Shown one piece after another: positions 1-5,681 of a stretch of 5,681 bases of DNA. A program made the translations under genes and the position numbers. Under the pieces are notes generated by a model. That model saw nothing but the letters and a program-made list of their open reading frames with translations. It did not search any database and was not told where the DNA came from. The first letter of the stretch is position 1, and the number at the start of each line of letters is the position of its first letter. Source of the DNA: Bacteroidota bacterium (lineage in GTDB: Bacteria; Bacteroidota; Bacteroidia; Flavobacteriales; Flavobacteriaceae); assembly GCA_947468985.1 (NCBI GenBank), contig CANINJ010000136.1, forward strand, positions 1 through 5,681. Reading direction: 5' to 3'.

Positions 1-1479
1 AACAGTTACATTATGTTTTGGAGAATCGTACATTCTTTTACTGTCAACTAATTTTGTTCCTTCATCAGTGTTTCCGAAATCAAAATATCTAGTAGATTGT
101 TTGTCTCCATCTCTATAGTTTCTTTCGTCACTTTTGTCAAAATTTTGTCTCAAGTAGGTTTCTTTTTCATCAACTGGAACTTGAGCAATTTGCCCTGGAG
201 CATTTCTTGCAACAATTCTTCCATTTGGCAAAGTGTCGTAAGCTATGTTTTGGGCAGTAACTAATTCAACTTTTCCATCGTCTCCGATTTTATTTTTAGT
301 AAATACATTTCCTCTGAAATAATTGAAATCACTTACCTCATCATCAACCATTGGACGATAAACATCGGCAACCCATTCTGCAACATTTCCTGCCATATCA
401 TACAATCCAAAATCATTTGGAGGATACGATTTTACTACGTTTGTTATATCAGCACCATCATCAGACCATCCTGCAATTCCACCGTAATCTCCTTTTCCTT
501 GTTTGAAATTGGCCAATTGATCGCCTTTTATTTTTCTTTTTCCTGAACGAGTATAACTACCAGACCAAGGGTATTTCTTTTGCCCTTTATAGATATTATA
601 TTCTCTTTGCCCTACATCTGCTGCAGCTGCATATTCCCATTCAGCTTCTGTTGGAAGTCTGTATTCTGGAAGAATTAACCCTGAAGATCTTTGTGCATAA
701 ACCCCTGTAGGATTTTTAGTAGTTGCAGCTTGTCCTTTACCACCAGCTACTTTTTGAGGTTTAGACATAGAATTTTTACGTCCTTTCAATACAATTTTAT
801 CATCACCACCAAAAGTTTTACTTGGCGCATTCAAATAAGTTTCTGTACTGAAACTACTTTCCGCTTTTACGTCTAACACTTTAGCGTCTTTTTTCAAATA
901 ACCTTCTGTTTCAAGGGTGTTTTCATTTACACGATCTGTTCTCCATTTACTAAATTCAACTGCTTGAATCCAATTCACACCAACAACCGGATACGAAGCG
1001 TAAGCAGGATGTCTCAAGTAATTATTTGTGTAAGTTTCATTATATCCTAATCTATTTCTCCATACTAATGTATCAGGTGAAGCGCCAGGGTAAATATTTT
1101 TGTAATTTTCATCTTCTGGAGGAAATACTCTTTTCAACCAATCTAAGTATTCCATATACATTAAATTCGTAACCTCAGTTTCGTCCATATAAAAAGAAGC
1201 CACATGTTGCTGATTTGGAGTATTATTCCAATCGTGCATAACGTCATCTTGAACTTTTCCCATTGTAAAAGTCCCACCTTCAACCATAACAAGTCCTGGA
1301 GCAGTTGCTTGCTTCTTAAACTTGCTGTTATATTGGAAACCCCCTTTTTTATCATTGATTTTCCAACCTGTAGCTGTTGATCCACCTTTAGAGCTGGATT
1401 TTTTACTGCAACTAGATACTCCTAAAAGAAGAACTAATCCAAGTACTACATTGATAACCATAATTTTGCTTGCTTTCAT
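1..1479 (-). CDS. gldJ: GldJ, gliding motility / T9SS lipoprotein with FGE-like domain (C-terminal end cut off by window edge)
   Basis: GldJ is an outer-membrane lipoprotein needed for gliding and type IX secretion in flavobacteria; in F. johnsoniae its loss destabilises GldK. The frame is open from ATG at 1479 to base 1, giving 493 residues; F. johnsoniae GldJ is about 560, so roughly 65-70 C-terminal residues are missing. Residues 1-23 form a lipoprotein signal peptide with lipobox VSSC and lipidated Cys24. The next residues (SKKSSSK) are basic and serine-rich with no acidic surface-export signal, so a periplasm-facing anchor is likely. The FGE-sulfatase fold starts near residue 62 (MVEGGTFTMG) and continues with YMDETEVTN (97-105), YPVVGVNW (163-170), RLPTEAEWEYAA (274-285) and GLYDMAGNVAEWV (358-370). 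Residues about 188-262 are a poorly conserved-looking Lys/Thr/Ser-rich insertion. Cys24 is the only cysteine in view, but the segment equivalent to the FGE catalytic cysteines is outside the window. The start fits the signal peptide; upstream is A-rich (TTAAAAGT) with no Shine-Dalgarno sequence. GldK, a paralogue with the same fold, is the alternative, but gene context favours GldJ. Confidence 0.93.
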   Translation of the reverse strand, partial: MKASKIMVINVVLGLVLLLGVSSCSKKSSSKGGSTATGWKINDKKGGFQYNSKFKKQATAPGLVMVEGGTFTMGKVQDDVMHDWNNTPNQQHVASFYMDETEVTNLMYMEYLDWLKRVFPPEDENYKNIYPGASPDTLVWRNRLGYNETYTNNYLRHPAYASYPVVGVNWIQAVEFSKWRTDRVNENTLETEGYLKKDAKVLDVKAESSFSTETYLNAPSKTFGGDDKIVLKGRKNSMSKPQKVAGGKGQAATTKNPTGVYAQRSSGLILPEYRLPTEAEWEYAAAADVGQREYNIYKGQKKYPWSGSYTRSGKRKIKGDQLANFKQGKGDYGGIAGWSDDGADITNVVKSYPPNDFGLYDMAGNVAEWVADVYRPMVDDEVSDFNYFRGNVFTKNKIGDDGKVELVTAQNIAYDTLPNGRIVARNAPGQIAQVPVDEKETYLRQNFDKSDERNYRDGDKQSTRYFDFGNTDEGTKLVDSKRMYDSPKHNVTV

Positions 1480-1685
1480 ACTTTTAATGGGTAATAAATT
1501 CGTGGCGAATATAATAATTAACTATTAAACCGCAACATTTTTTTTAAATTTTAATACAATTTGCGCCAATATTCTCTTTAACACAACATCATAACGCAAA
1601 AATAAAACAAATATTATATATATTGCACTAAAAATTTAATTTATGGCTTACACTATTTCAATTAAATTGTCGTTATCTTAAACTT
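1480..1685. other. Divergent intergenic region between gldJ and porU
   Basis: This 206-bp, very AT-rich stretch must hold the 5' control signals of both divergent genes. I see no credible small gene, tRNA or terminator in it. On the minus strand a -7-like element (TATTTTTG) faces gldJ. On the plus strand I found no complete TTG-N17-23-TANNTTTG promoter for porU; the nearest approximations are TACAATTTG at 1555-1563, with one base too many, and TATATTG at 1619-1625, with one base too few. A small imperfect inverted repeat, ATTCG-TGG-CGAAT at 1498-1510, sits in the presumed gldJ leader. The sequence just before the porU ATG (cttaaactt) has no Shine-Dalgarno motif, as is normal in this phylum. 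Confidence 0.8.
1597..1604 (-). promoter_or_regulatory. Candidate -7 promoter element for gldJ
   Basis: Read on the minus strand this is TATTTTTG, an exact match to the Bacteroidota -7 consensus TANNTTTG used by the primary sigma factor. No TTG lies at the expected 17-23 base spacing upstream; the closest is GTG at 1628-1626 with a 21-base spacer. If used, it would give a gldJ leader of roughly 110 bases. In such AT-rich DNA a single half-site can occur by chance, so this is only a candidate. Confidence 0.3.
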
Positions 1686-4600
1686 ATGAAAGTTAAATTT
1701 TTATTATTAATGTTGTTTTCTGCCGCTTGTTTTGGTCAACAAAAAAGCGATGTGACTTTGACTTGGGTTGACAAATCTGAAATATCATTTGGTACTTATA
1801 AAGTAAATGTACCACAATTTAAATCAGAAAATTTCACTTTTAATAGCTCTAACAATTCTATCCTTTACACCCTCAATTTGCCTCAATCGGCAGAAATAGA
1901 TGAAAATTCCCTTCAAATTAGCAATGTAGTTTTTGAAACTATTTCACAACCTCAACTTGGAGATTTAAATATAAAGTCTATTCCAAATACTATAAACGCT
2001 AAAATTAAAACAACTATTGCAAGAGACAAAGTATTTGCTTTTTTGAGCTTATCCCCTATTATAAAAGACGCTGAGGGATTTAAAAAGATAATTTCCTTTT
2101 CTTATTATTTTTCTAATAGTAGAATTTCAAGAAATTCAATGGAAACAAATAACACTGCTTTGATTTCCAATTCCGTTTTGGCTTCTGGAGATTGGTATCG
2201 TTTTTATGTAGAAAAATCAGGTGTTTATAAAATTTCAAAAAGTTTCTTAAAACAAATTGGTTTAAATGTAAATGCAGATCCTCGAAATATTAAGATTTAT
2301 GGAAATGGCGGTAGAATGCTGCCTTTATTAAACAGCACTTATTATCCGTCAGATTTAGCAGAAAATGCAATACAATTTATTGGCGAAAGCGACGGTGTTT
2401 TCAACGACGTAGATTACATCCTCTTTTATGCAGAAGGCATTGATAATTGGAATGCCGAAAGTCAAACCAATAGTAATTTATTTGCCACAAAATCCTACTA
2501 TTACGCAACAACATCGGGCGATTTAGGAAAACGTATTCAAGATTTGCAACAGCCAACAGATTTAGCAACTCAAACAATTTCTACATTTGATGATTATCAA
2601 TTTCACGAAGTTGACAAAGTAAATATAGTTAGAGCAGGAAGACAGTGGTTTGGCGAAGCCTTCAATATTGATAATGAACAAGAATTTACATTTGAAGTGC
2701 CAAATGCTGTCACTTCTTCACTTCCTAATTTAAATATTACGGTGGGTTCCGATGCCTATAATGCAACTTCATTCAAAGTAGAATCTAATTCGCAGTTAGT
2801 TGGAACAATCAATTTATCACTAATTACTGCTGGATCAGGAACAGAACTTAGCATCGCCTCATTGCCATCAAATACAACAATTACCGCATCAAATACCATC
2901 AAAATAAAATTGACATATAACAACAATGGCGTTCCATCGGCAAAAGGCTATTTAGACAACATTATATTACAATCAAAAAGAAACTTAACTGGCTACGGAA
3001 AACAATTTCGTTTTCAATATAAAGAAGCGAGCACTTTATCAGGAATTGCAGAATATGCATTGAATTCTGCTTCAGGAATTAAACAAATTTGGGATATTAC
3101 CGATATTTATAATGCTACGAAAGTTGAAAATTCAAATTTGAGCGCATTTTCATTTAAAGCAAATTTGGGCGAAACTCGAAATTATATCGCAATTGACGAA
3201 GCGGATTATTACAGCCCTTTGAAAGAATCCCAAACAAAAGTAGCCAACCAAGATTTGAAAGGTACTATTTTTAAAAATGCTCAAGGTGTTTTTCAAGATG
3301 TTGATTATTTAATTATTTCACCTGCATTTTTAAAATTTCAAGCCGATAAATTAGCCGCATTTCATAGAAATTATTCCCAACTGAATGTGAAAGTGGTTAC
3401 TTTAGAAACTATCTACGAAGAATTTTCATCTGGAAAACAAGACATTGCGGCCATTAGAAACTTCATAAAATATATCTATGAAAATGCTTCTACTCCAGAT
3501 AAAAAAGTAAAATACATCAATCTTTTTGGAGATGCTTCTTTTGATTATAAAAATAGAATTCCAAATAATTCTAATATCGTTCCTATTTATCACGCCTTAA
3601 ACAGCACAACAGCTGGAGAATCTTCTTATGCGTCTGATGATTTTTATGGTTATATGGATTCTACAGAAGGAAATATCGCCTATTATTTTGGCGGAATTGA
3701 TATTACTGTTGGAAGAATGTTAGTGAGCACAACTTCGCAAGCTGAAGAAATGATTAACAAGGTTTTTGAATACAACGACATTAAATCCTACGGTAATTGG
3801 AGAAATAATTATGTTGCTATTTCTGATGATTCCGACAAACCTTCAGACGTTTCATTACAGTCTAAACAAAATCAATTGGCTGATAGAATTGTGTTGGAAA
3901 AACCTTTCATAAACGTCAAAAAAGTATTGTTGGATTCTTATGTTCAGGAAACCTCGTCGGGCGGAAATCGCTATCCAAAAGCACGAGAAGATATTTTCAA
4001 TGCTTTTGAAAAAGGAGCTTTAGTGTTCAATTATCTTGGTCATGGTGGTGAAGATGGATTAACTGGAGAACGGATTTGGGAAAAAGCTGATGGGCAAAAT
4101 TTGAGCAATCAATATAAATATCCGTTGTTTGTAACCATAACCTGTGATTTTTCAAGATTTGACAATCCGTACCGACCAACTGCTGGGGAATATACGTATT
4201 GGAATCCAAAAGGCGGCGCCATTTCTATGATTACAACTATTCGTTCTATTGGACAAGGATCGGCGGAATATTTTAATGATAAATTATCAGAATATTTATT
4301 TTCTTATGGTTCCAACCAATACACTTCAATTGCAGAAGCATTGCGATTAGCAAAAAATAGCAATCCGAGTTCTTCTTCAAATGTGGTTTTTTATCTTGGA
4401 GATCCAGCACTAATGTTGGCTATTCCGAAACCTAAAATTCGTTTAACGAAAGTAAATGATATTCCAATTACAGGAGCAATTCCAGATTTTCAATCTTTGG
4501 CGTATGTAAAACTTTCAGGCGAAATTACAGATGAAAATGAGGTGCTTTTACCAACTTACAACGGTGCTTTGGCAGTAAATATTTTTGATAAAAACATTAT

Positions 4601-5513
4601 TAAAGCCACTTTCAATAATGATGGAAACAGTCCTTCAATCAATTTCACGACTTTAGGAGAAACTATTTTCCGAGGAAATGCATCGGTTGCAAATGGGCAG
4701 TTTGATTTTGGTTTTGTAGTTCCAAGAGACATAAAAATCCCTGTTGGAAATGGACGAATCAGTTTTTATTCCAAAAAAAATCAAGCGTTTGTTGACAATA
4801 CTGGGGTGGACACTACAATTAAAATCGGAGGCATTAACGCATTGGCAGCAGCCGATACCACAGCGCCAACGGTAAAGCTATTTATGAACGATCAAACTTT
4901 CGTAAATGGCGGAATTACGAATGCTTCTCCGTTCTTTTTAGCATTTCTTGAAGATGAAAATGGAATCAATACTGCAAGTGGAATTGGGCACGATATTGTA
5001 GCTATTTTAGACGGAAACGAAAGTGCTCCTTATATAATGAACGATTATTATGAAACGGAATTGGACAATTATAAAAAAGGGAAATTGCAATTTCCATTTC
5101 GAAATTTGGCAGTTGGTTTGCACACTATAACTTTCAAAGCGTGGGATGTTTATAACAATCCAATCACTGCCGAAATTCAATTTATTGTTGTTGGCGATGA
5201 AACAATGACACTCACAAATGTGCTAAATTATCCAAATCCATTTGTAAATTACACACAATTTTGGTTCACACATAACCATCCTTTTGAACCTTTAGAAGTG
5301 CAAGTTCAAGTGATGACAATTACAGGGAAAATTGTTTGGACAAAAAATCAATTGGTGAACACAGATGGATTTCTCTCTAGAGAAATATCTTGGGACGGAA
5401 GAGATGATTTTGGCGATAAAATAGGAAAAGGTGTTTACGTTTATAAATTAACCGTAAAGTCATCTTTAACGAATAAAAAAACTGAAAAGTTTGAAAAACT
5501 TGTAATACTTTAA
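1686..5513 (+). CDS. porU: PorU, type IX secretion system C25 sortase / signal peptidase
   Basis: PorU is the gingipain-like protease of the T9SS attachment complex (with PorV, PorQ and PorZ in P. gingivalis); it cuts off the C-terminal signal of secreted proteins and joins them to a surface glycolipid. The protein has 1275 residues, somewhat longer than the P. gingivalis form (about 1150). Residues 1-17 are a signal peptide, probably cut before Gln18, which also supports this ATG. Residues about 20-160 form a beta-rich N-terminal region, followed by the family segment GDWYRFYVEKSGVYKI (168-183). The peptidase C25 domain spans about 538-915, with DVDYLIIS (538-545), FGDASFDY (614-621), ASDDFYGY (649-656), DITVGR (672-677), YLGHGGEDG containing the predicted catalytic His786, and TITCDF containing the predicted nucleophile Cys820; the His-Cys gap of 34 residues is close to that of gingipains. 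An Ig-like segment begins near DTTAPTVKL (1057-1065). Residues about 1175-1275 form a type A T9SS C-terminal domain (NYPNPF at 1181-1186, then WDGRDDFG, GVYVYKL). Two in-frame stops (TAATAA) end the gene. The reading frame is intact. Confidence in family is high; glycolipid attachment here is inferred from relatives. Confidence 0.96.
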   Translation: MKVKFLLLMLFSAACFGQQKSDVTLTWVDKSEISFGTYKVNVPQFKSENFTFNSSNNSILYTLNLPQSAEIDENSLQISNVVFETISQPQLGDLNIKSIPNTINAKIKTTIARDKVFAFLSLSPIIKDAEGFKKIISFSYYFSNSRISRNSMETNNTALISNSVLASGDWYRFYVEKSGVYKISKSFLKQIGLNVNADPRNIKIYGNGGRMLPLLNSTYYPSDLAENAIQFIGESDGVFNDVDYILFYAEGIDNWNAESQTNSNLFATKSYYYATTSGDLGKRIQDLQQPTDLATQTISTFDDYQFHEVDKVNIVRAGRQWFGEAFNIDNEQEFTFEVPNAVTSSLPNLNITVGSDAYNATSFKVESNSQLVGTINLSLITAGSGTELSIASLPSNTTITASNTIKIKLTYNNNGVPSAKGYLDNIILQSKRNLTGYGKQFRFQYKEASTLSGIAEYALNSASGIKQIWDITDIYNATKVENSNLSAFSFKANLGETRNYIAIDEADYYSPLKESQTKVANQDLKGTIFKNAQGVFQDVDYLIISPAFLKFQADKLAAFHRNYSQLNVKVVTLETIYEEFSSGKQDIAAIRNFIKYIYENASTPDKKVKYINLFGDASFDYKNRIPNNSNIVPIYHALNSTTAGESSYASDDFYGYMDSTEGNIAYYFGGIDITVGRMLVSTTSQAEEMINKVFEYNDIKSYGNWRNNYVAISDDSDKPSDVSLQSKQNQLADRIVLEKPFINVKKVLLDSYVQETSSGGNRYPKAREDIFNAFEKGALVFNYLGHGGEDGLTGERIWEKADGQNLSNQYKYPLFVTITCDFSRFDNPYRPTAGEYTYWNPKGGAISMITTIRSIGQGSAEYFNDKLSEYLFSYGSNQYTSIAEALRLAKNSNPSSSSNVVFYLGDPALMLAIPKPKIRLTKVNDIPITGAIPDFQSLAYVKLSGEITDENEVLLPTYNGALAVNIFDKNIIKATFNNDGNSPSINFTTLGETIFRGNASVANGQFDFGFVVPRDIKIPVGNGRISFYSKKNQAFVDNTGVDTTIKIGGINALAAADTTAPTVKLFMNDQTFVNGGITNASPFFLAFLEDENGINTASGIGHDIVAILDGNESAPYIMNDYYETELDNYKKGKLQFPFRNLAVGLHTITFKAWDVYNNPITAEIQFIVVGDETMTLTNVLNYPNPFVNYTQFWFTHNHPFEPLEVQVQVMTITGKIVWTKNQLVNTDGFLSREISWDGRDDFGDKIGKGVYVYKLTVKSSLTNKKTEKFEKLVIL

Positions 5514-5529
5514 TAATGTACTATATTTG
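5500..5529 (+). promoter_or_regulatory. Predicted porV promoter (TTG-N19-TANNTTTG)
   Basis: TTG at 5500-5502 and TATATTTG at 5522-5529 are separated by 19 bases, an exact fit to the flavobacterial housekeeping promoter (TTG, 17-23 bases, TANNTTTG). The upstream element lies inside the last codons of porU, while the -7 element is in the spacer. Transcription would begin a few bases past 5529, giving a leader of about 20 bases before the porV ATG at 5554. This suggests porV can be transcribed independently of porU, although read-through from porU is also expected because no terminator separates them. Confidence 0.65.
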
Positions 5530-5553
5530 TCTAATAATAACTCTATAATAGAA

Positions 5554-5681
5554 ATGAAAAGAATAGCCATTTTAATGCTTTGTTTATCTGCTGTACAAAT
5601 CTCAAAAGCACAGGAAAGTGTAAGGGTAATAACTACAGGAGTTCCTTTTTTATTAATTGCTGCCGATGCTAGAGCAGCAGG
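5554..5681 (+). CDS. porV: PorV, T9SS outer-membrane cargo shuttle protein (5' end only)
   Basis: PorV is a FadL-family outer-membrane beta-barrel that takes cargo with type A C-terminal domains from the SprA translocon and carries it to PorU. Only 42 complete codons are present before the window ends. Residues 1-19 are a Sec signal peptide (KR, then a hydrophobic core, then SKA), with predicted cleavage between Ala19 and Gln20. The mature start contains TGVPFLLIAADARAAG (28-43, the last Gly inferred from GG), which matches the family's conserved N-terminal motif ending in DARAAG. The gene starts 40 bases after the porU stop on the same strand, and the porU-porV order is the known flavobacterial arrangement. 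The sequence before the ATG (ctataatagaa) is A-rich without a Shine-Dalgarno site. PorQ or another PorV-like paralogue is possible in principle, but the position next to porU favours PorV. Confidence 0.92.
   Translation, partial: MKRIAILMLCLSAVQISKAQESVRVITTGVPFLLIAADARAA

Noticed and set aside
691..876. Open frame of 61 codons on the plus strand
   Set aside because: It lies wholly antisense to the well-supported gldJ coding region, has no recognisable product and a low-complexity Phe/Ser/Thr composition typical of the complement of AT-rich coding DNA.
1161..1385. Open frame of 74 codons on the minus strand within gldJ
   Set aside because: It is an alternative frame on the same strand as gldJ, whose own frame has a clear lipoprotein signal and FGE motifs through this stretch.
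1461..1468. TAATTTTG, a match to the -7 promoter consensus facing porU
   Set aside because: It is inside the gldJ coding region, more than 200 bases from the porU start, and has no TTG at the required 17-23 base spacing upstream.
1322..1528. Open frame of 68 codons on the plus strand reaching into the intergenic region
   Set aside because: Most of it is antisense to the gldJ signal peptide and N-terminus; its hydrophobic stretch is the complement of gldJ codons, and no promoter or family signature supports it.
1611..1625. AT-repeat ATATTATATATATTG, considered as a tandem repeat or regulator site
   Set aside because: It is short and imperfect, and such AT runs are expected by chance in flavobacterial intergenic DNA.
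4027..4209. Open frame of 60 codons on the minus strand
   Set aside because: It is antisense to the PorU catalytic region containing His786 and Cys820, and its His-rich composition reflects the complement of conserved PorU codons.
5369..5386. Inverted repeat ATTTCTCT-CT-AGAGAAAT, considered as a terminator or operator
   Set aside because: It lies inside the porU C-terminal-domain coding sequence, has no GC-rich stem or U-tract and is more than 100 bases before the stop codon.

Overview
The window looks like the chromosome of a flavobacterium (Bacteroidota), most likely Flavobacterium or a close relative. The DNA is AT-rich, the start codons lack Shine-Dalgarno sequences, one intergenic spacer carries a Bacteroidota-type promoter, and every gene belongs to the gliding motility / type IX secretion system (T9SS) machinery of that phylum.

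Layout. Positions 1-1479 on the minus strand hold gldJ, an outer-membrane lipoprotein with a formylglycine-generating-enzyme (FGE/sulfatase-modifying factor) fold; its C-terminal end lies outside the window. Positions 1480-1685 are a 206-bp AT-rich divergent intergenic region. Positions 1686-5513 on the plus strand hold a complete porU, a 1275-residue gingipain-like (C25) sortase with its own C-terminal T9SS signal. A 40-bp spacer follows, with a near-textbook promoter for the next gene. Positions 5554 to the right edge hold the first 42 codons of porV, an outer-membrane beta-barrel of the FadL family.

How they work together. From studies of P. gingivalis and F. johnsoniae, T9SS cargo crosses the outer membrane through the SprA/Sov translocon. 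PorV receives cargo carrying type A C-terminal domains and passes it to PorU, which removes the signal and can join the mature protein to a cell-surface glycolipid. GldJ is needed for both gliding and secretion and for the stability of GldK, part of the periplasmic GldK/GldN ring. The divergent gldJ / porU-porV arrangement matches what I recall of F. johnsoniae, so this is a conserved core locus rather than an accessory island. I found no mobile element, CRISPR array, RNA gene or undescribed system. The points most worth checking are the porV-specific promoter, the ambiguous N-terminus of PorU and the large insertion in the FGE fold of GldJ.
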